DNA of 64,000 nucleotides from Isoetes taiwanensis (GCA_021234155.1 JAJEKV010000003.1:27883166-27947165); one strand, 5' to 3'; numbered from the stretch's first letter, positions 9,431-20,900 are shown. Numbers and translations: made by a program. Notes: generated by a model not told the origin, from the sequence alone.

Positions 9431-11390
9431 AAATGAGCACCCACAGCATCCAGGCCAATTCTTAGGACGACCCACCTTGTCCGGCCAATTCTGGGGCCGA
9501 TCATGTGTCGATTCGGTATTTGCCAAGCTTGTTGGTGGCATTCTCGGCGGCGATTGACCCGGCTGGCGAGGCGGATGTGCGAGCCCTCGCATAGCGGGCT
9601 TTAGACCCAGCCACTCAGCGATTGACCATATCTTTACTGCTGCGGGCCGATTGAAGCGGCCCGGAACCATCGGCCGGGGACTTGTATTCTTTGCTTTGTG
9701 GACTTGAAAGGCTTTTGATCTGGTACCGGGGAAAAGCTATGGGCTAGGCTGCGTCAAGTGGGGCTGCCATTTGCACGTGCAAATGCCATATACAGGCTGT
9801 ATGAGAGTTGTTTTGGCGGGGATCACGGTAAAGCGGGACCAAGCATTCACCCGGTAGTATCGGGGTCCGGCAGGTTGCCCCCTCTCACCAACACTTTTTG
9901 GCCTCTACATTGATCGGTTAGAGCCCCGGCTTATCGAAAGCATGGGGGGATGGCATACGGCTTTTGCACTGTGTCATCCGCCCACTCATCTATGCAGACG
10001 ATGTTGGCCTTCCCGCCCACACCCGAAGCTATGCGGGACTCATCCGGATGCCCTAGACACATTCTCGGGGCCTCTGAGACATGCGCGTGAATCGGCCAAG
10101 ACCGTGGTGGTTCTCATATCCTCTTCACGCCACCCCACGCCTCCCGCACTCACATATCGGGATACCGTGGAGGTCACGCCCACCTACAAGTACCTAGGGG
10201 TGGAGTTCCCCTCCCCGCCTCGTTGGGGGCGCCTATCCGGCTATGGGTGTGATAGGCCGGAAAGCGCTTTATGCCATGAACAATGATCACCCCAGTGAGC
10301 TCTAATGATTGGGGCCACCAAATCACATCATTTTTTTCGCAACCGGTGAGCCCGCCCTTCAGACGGGATTCGAGGTTTGGGGCCCGCCGTCTCTTTGGCG
10401 ACTGGAATGACTTGGAGCGAAAGTGCGAAGGCATTTTTGGCCGCAGGCACGCGGGGTGAAACCCGGTCCCCTATCGATTCTCTGCCAGGAAATTAGATTC
10501 TTGCGCTAGGCGGCAGCCCTTGATAGACACATCGTCTATTTTCGAAAAGTGGTTACTATGGGTGATGCTCGGCTCCCGCGACCTGCTTACTTCTGGTAAC
10601 GGGGCCCGCAGCGGCTTGATGGCGGCCCATTGAAGGGGTAAGAGAGATCGATGGTTCGCCCGGATGGAGCGTGCGGGAGCGCAATCGCGTCGCGGTGGAC
10701 GCAGAGGCCGATCGTGGCGACTGGCGGGAGTACACGGATGCTTGCTTCCTTGGCAAGCCTCGGGACCCCGGCTCTAGAGCAGGTCAAAGCGGTCCATTAC
10801 AAGGAGCACATCAACACCGTGTTAGCCCGGGGCCCACGGCTCTACCTGCGTTCCCCGGTGCTTGAAAAGCTAGCGGACTCATTGCCTCCATTCGCACGGG
10901 TGCCCACCATCTTCGCATCGAGGCAGGCGGTGGATTGGGGAGCCCCGCCGGGCGTGCTCTGTCGGTCTTTGTCAAATGGGTGCCATTGAGGATGAGTCTC
11001 ACACTTTCGAGTTGCCCAGTTTCGGTCCGATCCGGGCGGATCACGCCCCTTAAATGCAGGCGGACTTGCCCCTACATTTGTTGATGAACACACCGTTGGT
11101 ACGTGCCCTGGGGTCGTACATTCAGGAGATACTGGACCTGCGAGCTCACCTTTGCCCCCGCCTGGTTGCCCGCTGCTTAGGCACTACGGGTGCGGTGCAT
11201 GAGTGTATATATTTGTGTGTTTTTGCATTTTATATATTAGAACAGTTTGTCAGCAGGCTGATTGCTGCCACGGTTTTTCCCTCGAAAACCCTTCGGGGCG
11301 AGGGTTTTTTAATTCGGGTAGTAATCCGCTTGCTGCGTTTTTGTATTGGGTCCCATAGACCGATTGGTCTCCGTGGACGATAAAAATATC
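9431..11390 (+). mobile_element. LINE 1: non-LTR retrotransposon, 5'-truncated and decayed
   Basis: A GC-rich block in AT-rich surroundings. Reverse transcriptase signatures can be read across shifting frames: FRPSHSAIDHIF near 9,600, VDLKGF (the FxDLKxAFD motif) near 9,700, then LWARLRQVGLPFARANAIYR, a YIDRL-like stretch near 9,910, and TYKYLGVEF near 10,180. The C-terminal half has FGDWNDLER near 10,395, VKAVHYKEHINTVLARGPR near 10,785 and a zinc-binding AIEDESHTFELP near 10,980. The 3' UTR has a stem-loop (11,278-11,306) and ends with (TTCC)n at about 11,390. The insertion splits a protease repeat unit: flanks AAATGAGCA and TTTAAAAGCTATAG match an undisrupted copy near 38,840 apart from about 12 missing bases. 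The 5' end and endonuclease domain are absent. Very many frameshifts. Confidence 0.8.
11278..11306 (+). other. 3' UTR stem-loop of LINE 1
   Basis: CCCTCG pairs with CGAGGG around a 14-base loop and is followed by a T run. The same structure recurs in LINE 2 (about 15,952-15,980), so it is conserved within the family. Confidence 0.6.
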
Positions 11391-11394
11391 TTCC

Positions 11395-11830
11395 TTCCTT
11401 CCTTCCTTTAAAAGCTATAGTTTGCTACAATCTGTCCTTCTAAAAGAGATCTCCATTGTCTTAGCATCATGTGAAATAAAATAATCTTGTTGCATTATGC
11501 TTCCGATGATCCCAACACCATATGCATAACTGGGCCGTATCAATAAACACATTTGGGAATCGTCGCCGAAGCTCACATAATTCTCTTATGGAAGGTGCCA
11601 TGAATCCCCTTGAAATTGGAGATTAAAAGATGGCACTGCATATTTGAAAATCAAAGCAAACATTAGTAGCGCCATTATCTATTAAAGCTAGATGTGGCAA
11701 AGCATCAATAAATGCATCTTTTATAGCAAGAAACACTAGATACATGGCCAACGGAGTGCTTGAGTCAAATATGGTACCTGCTGAGTTGAGATCTATAGAA
11801 CAATTCTGATTGTTGCTAGAAAAGTATGAG
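11395..11830 (-). pseudogene. Aspartyl protease C-terminal fragment (copy P1)
   Basis: On the minus strand this matches the last exon-sized part of the protease gene at 38,864-40,203, including the FDS active-site region (near 11,760), the AIKDAFIDALPHL stretch and the CFD segment. It has lost the N-terminal two thirds. Small indels break the frame. LINE 1 inserted just beyond its 3' end. Confidence 0.75.
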
Positions 11831-12027
11831 AAATGTGGCCAAAATATTCTTTATATACTATATAATGTTTTTTGTAGGAAAAAAGGTGTGTTGTGCGTCT
11901 TGCGAGTCAAGAAAGTTCCTACTTGCTCAAACATACATTTATGGGAACCACATGGTATATGTATATTATGTCAATCACCTGAATGAAACAAAGAGTCTTT
12001 TGACTTTTGCATTCCGGTGTTTATAGT
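11831..12027. other. No gene recognised
   Basis: AT-rich linker between two protease repeat copies. The plus-strand frame starting near 11,826 has no recognisable similarity. Confidence 0.3.
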
Positions 12028-12491
12028 GAGGTTTTTGCAATCTGTCTTTCTTAAAGAGAGCCTCATTGTCTTAGCATCATGTAAAATAAAGAAATTTTGT
12101 TACATTATGCTTTCGATGATCCCAACATATTCATAACTGGGCCTTATCAATAAGCACATTTGGGAATCATCTTCTTAGCTCACATAATTCTCTTGTGAAA
12201 GGTGTCCTGAAACTCCTTGAAAGGATGAAAAAAAGGGCATAAGACATAAGGGTAACAAGAGAGCACAAATAAATGACGAACACAATGGTTTTTTTTTTTT
12301 TTTCATACAAACATACAAATACACATCTCATTGACAAAGCAAATGGCTTGCTAAATATTGAGAACATTGCAAAATATCCTCAACCTCACTATAAACACCG
12401 GATTGCTCTTTCTGGAGTTTGGTGATTGTACCAGTATATCATGGTAGAATGAACGTAGTTGCATTAAAATAATGAATGACTTTATAAGATA
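12028..12491 (-). repeat. Protease 3'-region repeat block (copy P1b), interrupted by a Helitron
   Basis: Matches 38,009-38,440 nearly end to end: a short piece of the protease C-terminus on the minus strand, then non-coding sequence ending AATGACTTTATAAGATA. The unit resumes at 14,223 after the Helitron. Confidence 0.8.
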
Positions 12492-14222
12492 CTAGTAATG
12501 GTGCCCAGCGTTGCTGGGCATAAGTTGAGAGCCTGTAAATGCTTTGGGATGCAATGAGAAAAGCCCTATCCCTTTCCCTTTTCCTTTTGCTCTATCCCGC
12601 ATTTCATTTTTTCTTATTTTCTCTACTTTTTCTTTTCTTTTCCTTTTTTTTTTCTCGTCTTTCTCACATGTTTCCTTGTTTTCCCATCCCTTTCCTTCCC
12701 CCTTCCCTGTTCCCGATAACCTTTTTCCCTTCCCTTTTGCTCCTTTCTCCACCTTTTCCCTCTTCTCTTTTTTCTTTGTCCTTTTCCCTTCCCCTTTCTC
12801 TTTTTTTATGCCTTCTCTTTTCCCCACTTTTTCTCAACCTTTTACTCTTTCGCCCTTTTCCATGCCTAATTTTCCTTCTCTTTTCCTCCTTTTACCACTC
12901 TTTTCCTCCTTTTTTTGTGTGCCCTTTTCCCTTCCATTTTTCTTTTCTCCCTCCCGTTTTGAATGCCCTTTTTACCTTCCCTTTTTCTATCTCCTCACCC
13001 TTTCCCTCTTTCCCTTTTCCATGTTCCCTTTTTCTCTTCCCATTTTCCATTTTCCTCATTTCCTTTTTCCCCTACCTCTCTCTCTTTCCCCCCTTTTCCA
13101 TTCTTTTTTCTTTTCTATTTCCCTTTTCCCATGCCTTTTTTCCCACCCTTTTCTTCTTTCTATTTTTCTCGTGCTTCCTTTTCCTCCTTTTCCCACCCTT
13201 TCCCTCTTCCGTGCAATTTTCCTTTCTTTCAACCCTTCCTTTTTCTTTTCTCTTTTCCTTTCCTCATGTCCTTTTTCCCTTTCCCTCCCTTCCATCACTC
13301 CCCTGCTTCCCTTTCCCTTTTTTCCCATTTCCTTTTCTTGATGGATTTTTTTCTTTCCGTTTTCCTCCTTTGCCGATCCTTTTCCTGTGCACTTTTTCCC
13401 TTCCTTTCCTTTTCCTTTTCCCCTTTTCCATGCCTTTTGCACATTGTTTTATTCTCTTATTTCCTATACCCATTTTCCTCTTTTCCCCACCCTTTCTCTC
13501 TTGCCCCTTTTCTTTTTCCTTTCTTCTTTTTTCCCTTTCTTCACCATTTTCCTCTTCCCTTTTCTCTCATGCCCTCCCCCCCTTCCCTTTTCTCGTTTCC
13601 CTCTTTCTTTTTCGTTGTGACCTTTACCTAGGTTCCCTTTCCCCCTTTTCCCTTTCATTTTTCTTTCTTCTCACTTTCCCTTTTTCTATGCCCCTTTTCT
13701 TTTCCCCTCTCCCCATCCTTTTCTTGTCCCCCCTTGTCCCTTCCCTTTTCCTCATTTTTCCAACCTTTCACTCTTCTTTTTCATGCTTTTTTTCTCCTTC
13801 GTTTTCTCCTTTTTTCAACGTTTTCCTCTTTTCTTTTTTTTTTTCATGCCCTTTCCATTTACCTTTTCCACTTTATCTCTTCCTTAAAATATACTTCCTT
13901 CCTTCCTTCCTTCCTTCCCTCGTGCCCTTTTCCCAGGTTCCCTTTCCCTTTTTCATTTTCCATGCCTTTTTCTCTTCTCTTATCCCCACCCTTTTCCTTT
14001 TACCCTTTTCCCTTTTCCCCATGCCTTTTTTCCCTTCACATACTTCCCTTTTCCTTTTCCCCCTTTTCATTTACCCTTTCCCCTTAAGAGACTAAGCATG
14101 ACCAATCACAGTGTTGGTAAGTCGTGCAATAAATCTAGGCCTTCGGATGCATCTAGATGATCTCGGCCATTCAAATTAGGGCTCGATGCATACGGTATAA
14201 CATTATAATTATAATATAAAGA
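12492..14222 (-). mobile_element. Non-autonomous Helitron, 1,731 bp
   Basis: On the minus strand the element begins TCTTTATATT (14,222 down) and ends with a hairpin (TGCCCAGC, loop AAC, GCTGGGCA) 9-10 bases before the terminal CTAG (12,495-12,492). This is the Helitron signature: 5' TC, 3' hairpin plus CTRR, insertion between A and T. The host A is at 12,491 and the host T at 14,223. Two paralogous empty sites in the window (near 38,432 and 55,705) read AAGATATTTTCTTATGAC, exactly the flanks joined with no duplication. It encodes no Rep/helicase. Almost its whole body is the pyrimidine tract described separately. Confidence 0.92.
12560..14090. repeat. 1.5-kb polypyrimidine tract with a loose 50-60-bp period
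   Basis: The plus strand is almost only C and T, in CCCTTTTCC-type runs. ATGCC or GTGC markers recur (12,808, 12,862, 12,963, 13,021, 13,131, 13,171, 13,211, 13,265, 13,430, 13,569, 13,688, 13,782, 13,846, 13,961, 14,020), often about 40-60 or 100-120 bases apart, which suggests an old minisatellite. It makes a 518-codon Phe/Ser/Pro frame (12,539-14,095) and Lys/Glu/Gly frames on the other strand; these are artefacts of composition. Confidence 0.9.
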
Positions 14223-14474
14223 TTTTCTTATGACAATATACTCAAACATTGCCATACTTTAAAGGCTCTGGCTCTTTTTATGACAAAAAATGTCTTTAAA
14301 TATGGAGCGGGGGTATCTAGTTGCATTTTAAACGTTTAGCATGCATATGGGTAGTTGCATTTTAGACTTGATTATACATTTTGATTGCACAATATGTTCG
14401 TGGTTTGGTGGCAAGTCATCTGTAGTTTGGTTGCCATGTTTTATGACGGAAAAAAATATTATCCATCTATATAT
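14223..14474. repeat. Continuation of the protease repeat unit after the Helitron
   Basis: TTTTCTTATGACAATATACT and the following 200 bp match 38,440-38,690, including the GGTTTGGTGGCAAGTCATCT stretch. Non-coding. Confidence 0.8.
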
Positions 14475-15632
14475 GTAGCAAAACAACAGGGGGTTCCAGG
14501 GGAATTTGATATGGATGTAAAAATAACAATTCTTGAAACCATAGATCATATATGCTTAAAATAATTGACTAAATTGCTATAAAAAAACATAGATTCAAGA
14601 TAAAAATTAATCACATTAGCTCACTGGGTACATTGGTTAAAGTAGTCTTATTAGGACATTGAGTTAATTTGGTAGAGGTTCGAACCCCTGTATTTCATAT
14701 TCTAAAATCTTAGGCAAAGCCGTATAGAGGTTCGATATTCCCACAAAACCTTAGGCGAAATCGTATTTCACATTTCAAACTCATAGACGCCTCCAATCAT
14801 AAATGACTATAAGTGAAACGAGAGGTGCCCAGAGACCCCAACATACGATCTGGGTCGTAGGATCGACGAATCCGACAACTGTGGTAGTCCAGGCTGCACC
14901 TCGTTTATTGTTATAAAAAAAACATAGATTCAAGATAAAAATTAATCACATTAGCTCATTGGGTACATTGGTTAAAGTAGTCTTATTAGGACATTGAGTT
15001 AATTTGGTAGAGGTTCGAGCCGTCGTATTTCATATTCTAAAATCTTAGGCAAAGTCGTATAGAGGTTCGATATTCCCTCAAAATCTTAGGCGAAATCGTA
15101 TTTCATATTTCAAAATCATAGGCGCCTCTAATGATAAATGACTATAAGCAAAACGAGAGGTGCCCAGAGGTCGTAGGATTGACGAATCCGACGACTGTGG
15201 TAGTCCAGGATGCACCTCATTTAGAATATGTAGCAAAATAACAGGGGGTTTCAGGGGGATTTGATATGGATGTCAAAATAACAATTCTTGAAACCATAGA
15301 CTATATATGCTTAAAATAATTGAATAGGTTGTTATAGAAAAAAACATAGATTCAAGATAAAAATTGATCACATTAGCTAACTGGGTACATTGGTTAAAGT
15401 AGTTTTATTAGGACATTGAGTTATTTTGTAGAGGTTCGAACCTCCGTATTTCATATTCTAAAATCTTAGGCAAAACCGTATAGAGGTTCGATATTCTCTC
15501 AAAACCTTAGGCAAAATCGTATTTCACATTTCGAAATCGAAGGCGCCTCCAATCATAAATGACTATAAGCGAAACGAGGGGTGCCCAGAGGTCCCAACAT
15601 ACGATCTGGGTCATAGGATCGACGAATCCGAT
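14475..15632 (+). repeat. SINE-like tandem array (tRNA-derived), three copies
   Basis: Three copies (S) of a unit of about 300 bp start near 14,590, 14,925 and 15,340; two copies (X) of a 105-bp sequence (GCAAAACAACAGGGGG...) start near 14,478 and 15,232, giving the order X-S-S-X-S. Each S has an A-box-like TTAGCTCACTGGGTACATTG and, about 50-60 bases later, a near-perfect B box (AGGTTCGAACC). This is the internal RNA polymerase III promoter of a tRNA-derived SINE. A second, weaker B-box-like GAGGTTCGATATTCC follows about 70 bases on, with an internal duplication of the linker. The units end near CCAGGCTGCACCTCGTTTA. No cloverleaf or acceptor stem of a real tRNA forms. Confidence 0.7.
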
Positions 15633-15702
15633 CCCTCCCCATCTAGGGATTGCCTTCATTGCCTTCAGTATAACAAGCACTTGTTAAAGAATGGCAACAT
15701 AG

Positions 15703-16080
15703 TGCCTGTTGCCAGTTACAGGTTATTGAAGATGAAAGCCATACTCTTCTGAGTTGCCCTGCTTTTGAGATAGTCCGGAATCATTTTTCGACCTTAGCAT
15801 TCCATTCCACGCTTCCACAACTTCTCAGCGCACCATCTGTGCATGACTTGGCATTATACATACTTGAGGTTCTAGATAAACGTCTGCAATTACTGAGCCC
15901 TCAGTAGTCATTATCTAAGCTTGTCTAGTATCATCATTACTGCAAAGGTTTTTTCCTTGAAAACCTTTCGAGGCAGGGGTTTTTTAATCCTAGTAGTAAT
16001 GATTGTACTAGCCCATTGTATGGGTCCCATGACCTATTGGTCTTCGTGGACGTTAAAAAAACTATTCTATTCTATTCTAT
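15703..16080 (+). mobile_element. LINE 2: 3' end of a related non-LTR element
   Basis: Starts within the zinc-binding C-terminus: QVIEDESHTLLSCPAFEIVR, the counterpart of AIEDESHT in LINE 1, and ends its frame near 15,905. The 3' UTR shares the stem-loop and TTTTTTAAT run with LINE 1 and the GTCCCATGACCTATTGGTCT-like block, and ends in (TTCTA)n instead of (TTCC)n. Host flanks ATAGTGC and TACTAGTGCAT match an undisrupted copy near 38,790, so the insertion is clean to within a few bases. Only about 380 bp of the element were copied. Confidence 0.8.
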
Positions 16081-16104
16081 TCATACTAGTGCATGAGTTC
16101 ATGA

Positions 16105-16925
16105 CTCTAAGTAACAAATGGCGTAGTTTGATCCCTTCAAAATCTATAATTCGCTGCAACCTGTCTTTGTAAAAGAGATCGTCATTTTCTTAGCATAATG
16201 TGAAACGAGATGATTTTGTTGCATTATGCTTCCGATGGCCCCAACACCATAATAACCATGGCTTATCAATAAGCACATTTGGGAATCATCGTCGAATCTC
16301 ACATAATTCTCTTGTGGAAAGTGCCATGAAGCCCCTTGAAATTGGAGACTAAGGGATGGCACCTTCACGTTAGGCATATTTGAAATATCAAAGCAAACAT
16401 TATTGACGCCATTATCTACTAAAGCTAGGTGTGGCAAAGAGCAAGAAACACTGGATAGTTGAACATGGCCAGCGGAGTGCCTGAGTCAAGTACAATGCCT
16501 ACCGAGTTGAGATCCACAGAAGTATTGCATTTTGAAATCATGTATTGCCGACAATTACATTTTCAAGGTGGACATGGTATAAGCCATCTAGATTGTCAGG
16601 AATCGGAGTGGAATGACTTCAAGATGGGAAAGTGCCTCCAAGAAACAAATGGCCATCTATATCTTCAGAATAATGTGGGATGCAGTACAAGAACTTTTGA
16701 TCAAGGGAATAGACTTGCGAGAGGAGAGAACCATGTTTGAGATTTAACCCAAATAGGCCATCACCAAAATCTCTTATGACATTATGTGCGCAACCCATAG
16801 TTATGTTGGAAGTCAAAGTTCGATGTGAGGAGACAAGGGTTATGGAGTCTCTGACATATTCTCCAATATCCCCACTCTTATCTGCATATCAATCGTCATA
16901 CCATCTGCTTCTAAATGGGATATAG
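16105..16925 (-). pseudogene. Aspartyl protease pseudogene (copy P2)
   Basis: The minus strand matches the protease of 38,864-40,203. The C-terminal frame (16,437 down to 16,144) reads FDISNMPNVKVPSLSLQFQG through IGSIMQQNHLVSH, and lacks about 8 residues of the AIKDAFIDAL segment. Toward the N-terminus, ITMGCAHNVIRDFGDGLFGL lies at about 16,740-16,816. The first active site (DTGS) and signal peptide are deleted: near 16,905 the coding sequence jumps directly into non-coding sequence equivalent to 41,920. Several frame breaks. Dead copy. Confidence 0.85.
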
Positions 16926-17560
16926 AATGTCATCTTTGTGTGGACCATATCTTCACAGGAACTTATGCGGCAGATATCTTTGCGGGTGAATTAGAACCAT
17001 AGATTATATAGGCATTGACTTGAAGAAGTATGATCTAAATTAGATGCATTTAAAACAGAGTATTATGCAAGATGTTTTAGGTTGCTAGAAGGAAATATTC
17101 TCTAGATTCGTAGGTCAAGGGCAGGTTATTTGGTGTACAAGTATTTTTGAACTATTGGTTTTAGTTTTTTTTTTTTCCTTTTTCTTTTTTGCTTATGTGT
17201 TCTTAACGTCTGACCTGTTGCAACCATTGAACTTACCTATTGTTCATTGTACGTAGACTTTCACAAGTTCTCTGAAGTTAGGCTGCAAAAAGGATGGATT
17301 GAGGAACAAAGAGTTGTATTAGCAGTTTTTCGAAGTAAGACAGCATAAACAATCGCGGGAGAAATAATTCTTCGAATGCCTTATAAACCTAAACATTATT
17401 GAATCTTGCTTCAACTTCCTCCCTCCTCCTATGGTTTGACGACTAGTTTAAGCAAGCAGATATATCCAACTATTTCCTTTGTAATACTGATAACACGAAA
17501 CACTATTGCCTTTGTAATACTAATAACAAGAAACACAGTGCATCAATGATACTTTTTTAT
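16926..17560. repeat. Upstream part of the protease repeat unit
   Basis: Matches 41,925-42,690 and 59,190-59,990, with a T-rich run near 17,165-17,190. Non-coding. A reversed relative is at 29,080-29,400. Confidence 0.75.
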
Positions 17561-19780
17561 TTATGAAAATGTGGCCGCAAAATGTCGTACATGTCTTTGT
17601 ACCATTCAATTCAAACGTTGCATCTTTTTTTAAGTTTATGGCTAAAGCATGCATTATTTTTTCTGGAACCCTAGATAATGGCACAATTCATAGGATATAC
17701 CCTCTCCACACATCCTGTTCGCCCATCTGAAGTCTTTCTGGGGTCAAACTGGCTCCTGTTGACCCAATTTTAAAAGGGGCGCCTGAAGACCACACACCAT
17801 GGATTAAGATAGTATACTAGCATCTGTACAGTACAGTGTCATACTAATACAATACAGTACTGCACAATTCGGCTTCAGTGCCAACCTGCACAATGCTTGT
17901 TATGAACTCCTCTGCAGTGAAGACTTGTTCGTACGCCTGAGGATCAGGACGAGATGCATCAATTTTGGAGCTTATTAAGGAGGGGTTCAAGCTTAAGATG
18001 GGATGGCCCATCTCCGTGCAGATTCTAATTGAACTGCACAACTTTGCCTACTCCATAGACACATTGAAACATTTGTGTGGTAATTTAAGTCTGAGTTTGA
18101 GTTTGAGTTTGCATTTGCTATTATTACAGCGTGCTTCATATGCGAGACTCCAATCATAATTTCAATTATAACCTTATAAAGGGCCTTCCTATTGCATACG
18201 CATTGAAAACATGAAGTTATTATCTAGAAGCAATCTAACAGCTGAATCTCTCATGCAACAGTTGTCTTTTGCTGATTTGAATGATAGCAAGCACTTTTGG
18301 TTGCTCGAATGATGTCTCCTATCTGTATAACTCTCTTGCCTGCCTATATAGGATTTATACATTAGTCTTGTCAAGGGGAATTGCATGACTGCATGCAAAT
18401 ATATCAAGTTCATTCACCACGGTCTCCTTAAAGCATTTCGGATCCGAATAGCTCATTCACAACAGCAGCAATTATATGCGAAGTTGCTAAACACTCCAAG
18501 TTTGCAGCATATGGCGTTTCCAATTTGGCTGCAGTTCTTTTGATGGTCATTTCGAATTTTTTATAATTATAAACTATTTTGTATCTTATTTACACTTTAA
18601 GGCCATGGATTATGTTAAAGGAGATGGTAAGTCTTATTTCCGTATAACTAATGGATGTCTTCTAATTTGATTACCTTTTTCATCTCTAGTTGGATATGTG
18701 CAGGAAGTATGTTAATTGATAGCAATTCTGACAAGGAAAAGGTATATATCTTCATTTCTAATTAAATATCACATTGCATAAAACTATTTGCTGCTTTACT
18801 GCCCAACATTTGTTTCTAAATCTAATATACAATTTGTTTCACAGTCTTATAGATATTTGTATTCGTGATTAATAGGGAGAATGCAGTGGAGGGAAAAAGG
18901 ATGGTTCTGAAGGTACCTCTTGTGATCCAGGAGATAAAGATAACTTTGCCAATACATAAGATAAGAAAATTATATTATTCAGATTTGTTATGTCTTTGAG
19001 AATTACTCTTGTTTTTTAGTATTGTATTTGACCTTTTCCATAGGCACACACTCAATTGTAGAAATCTTCTTATTATGAATAAGAATATTCAACTTCTTCA
19101 ACATAGAGTAATTTGAAATCAAAATCAGTGTAAAGAAATGTTATCTTTCTATTACAAATAATATAAAGGGTTGCAATGGTTCACACTATAACCAAACTAA
19201 TTTGTGGAATGATTATTTTCTTGTCATAAAACCTATTGGTTCTTTTGTTGTTGGGTCTGACAATTTCTTTGACAAAAGGCATGACGCAATATTTGGAATA
19301 GCTTAGTCACAAGATTTGTAGTCGATGTGATATATATGCCATGGTCGCCATTAGTTCCTCACAACTTTGATGGGTTTTTGCGCCTATATGGACAACTATT
19401 TATTGCAATTGAGTCAATATATTGTTGGAACAATTGATAATATTTTAATGTTACATGTTCATAGTGCCCTTAAAACTATTGATGCTATATTGACACTAAC
19501 TTTTGACAATGATGTTGCAATTTCGTCCAAAAGGTGTTGGCAATGATGTTGCAATTTCGTTAAAAAGGTGCCTTTGTGTCAGGAGTTGTGACAACTGAGT
19601 GTGCCACAATCTTGGCATAACACTTGACGCCCGAGCATCAAGTTTGTGGCAAATGTCTATTTGCGTAGAAGACATATTGGGCAACATTAAAGGATTGAGG
19701 TGCACCAAAGAAGCTAAAATCTCAGAAAGAGCACCCTCGTGAGCCATTTTGTGTGCATCATGCACACTTATTCTGGGAGA
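17561..19780. other. No convincing gene
   Basis: Holds a (GAGTTT)n run near 18,092-18,115, and exon-like pieces with GT-AG edges near 18,605-18,950 (GATG/gtaagt; cag/GAAGTATG; tag/GGAGAATG) that I could not link to a family. A minus-strand frame at 17,844-18,041 contains ASRPDPQAYEQVFTAEEF, which looks protein-like but was not recognised. Short direct repeats of AATGATGTTGCAATTTCGT lie at 19,507-19,560. Confidence 0.3.
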
Positions 19781-20460
19781 ATCTACAATATATTATTTTC
19801 CAATTCCACCATGTACTGGTAAAAGCACCAGAAGCACGTTTTGGGCTGCGACTGGATCTTGTCATCTCCACCAAGAGAGGGGGGCCGAAGTTTCAGAGCT
19901 GAATAGTCTTTCCCAGCAGGCCAATCTCTGAAAAGATTAAGCACCACTAGATAGAGTCTCAAAGAGCTTTCCAACAAGTCCAAACACGCCCAAAATTGCC
20001 ACCAGATGCAGAAGTTATGGCCAAAAGAGAACTGCAGCAAAACCCTAGCACTGCCAAAAGAGGGCCGAAACTGTCAGGCAGATTCTGTCCACCAAAATAA
20101 AAGAAACATCATACAAAGCATACACTGACAAAAGGGTCGTTTGACGAGACGATCTTTCCAACGAGCCCAAGAACACCTAAATTGGACACCGAAATCCCGA
20201 GTTATGAGCAAAAGAGCGGGGCTGAAACCCTAAGTGCCATCATGAGCATCTCCCAACCTCCCGTGTCGTATCTACACAAACTGGTGTATCCGCAAGACAA
20301 GTGGTACATCCAACACAAGTTGGAGATTCCTCAGGGCAGGAGGAGTTTTTCCATTTTCTACCACGGCAACCTGCGACCTCTTCTTCCACCCCCCGAGCTG
20401 CATCGACCTCACCTTGGAGATCATCTGACATAGTGGCTCGAGTTATAGGTGTGCGATTCT
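19781..20460. other. Retrotransposon-like leader, unassigned
   Basis: Non-coding sequence with phrases such as CTTTCCAACGAGCCCAAGAA and GAGTTATGAGCAAAAGAG that are common in plant LTR or leader repeats. No LTR pair or PBS was found. A similar CTTTCCAACAAGTCCAA stretch occurs near 19,970, so it may be a diverged duplication about 185 bp apart. Confidence 0.35.
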
Positions 20461-20499
20461 CTGAGTGGCTTGCAAGGGCTTGGCGACTCCCGCCACCTC

Positions 20500-20900
20500 A
20501 ACTCATGTCTCAAAGGCCATTGTCACCATGATGGATAATAACAGGAAAGCAGTTATGTCCTATCTCCAGCAATTGCAAGCCAAGCAATACTCCATGTCTT
20601 TTATGAGGTTCAGGAGTGCAGGGCAACTTTTGAGCATTTTGGGGCTCCAAGGCAAAAGATCAATATTGCTTTCTTTTGATCCTTTCCAGCTAAGCCAGAT
20701 GCCTTACGTGCCCCCTTCTGGTTTGCTATTAAAGATTTTCCTCTAGAGCTACATGATTTCAAGTTTATTTCTGCCATTGCTAATGAGATTGGACTCCATT
20801 TGCACACTCCATAATCAAATGGCATCACCAAGATTTGCGTTGCAAGGCCCATTCATCGTGATTTGCCTCAAACAATTGTTGTCTAGAGCAGGCCCATGTT
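20500..20900 (+). pseudogene. LINE ORF1-type DUF4283 fragment
   Basis: Across two frames the plus strand reads PFWFAIKDFPLELHDFKFIS then AIANEIGLHLHTP, and after a stop ICVARPIHRDLPQTIVV. This is the DUF4283 domain found in plant L1-type LINE ORF1/gag-like proteins (pattern PxWVxLxxLPLELW...IAxxIG...RICVExDLxxPLP). The zinc knuckle that usually follows was not found, and the next 250 bp are proline-rich. Stop codons show it is not functional. Confidence 0.65.

Noticed and set aside
12492-13658. Lys/Glu/Gly-rich minus-strand frames
   Set aside because: Same cause: the complementary purine strand of the pyrimidine tract.
12539-14095. 518-codon open frame of Phe, Ser, Pro and Leu
   Set aside because: Pure C/T DNA has no stop codons in most frames; residues follow composition, and the overlapping frames are equally open. 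No domain.
14620-14690. A functional tRNA gene
   Set aside because: A and B boxes are present, but no acceptor stem or anticodon arm can be formed, and the unit is repeated with a common tail: a SINE.
14475-15632. CRISPR array
   Set aside because: Repeat units are about 300 bp, adjacent, and carry pol III boxes; no short repeat-spacer pattern anywhere in the window.
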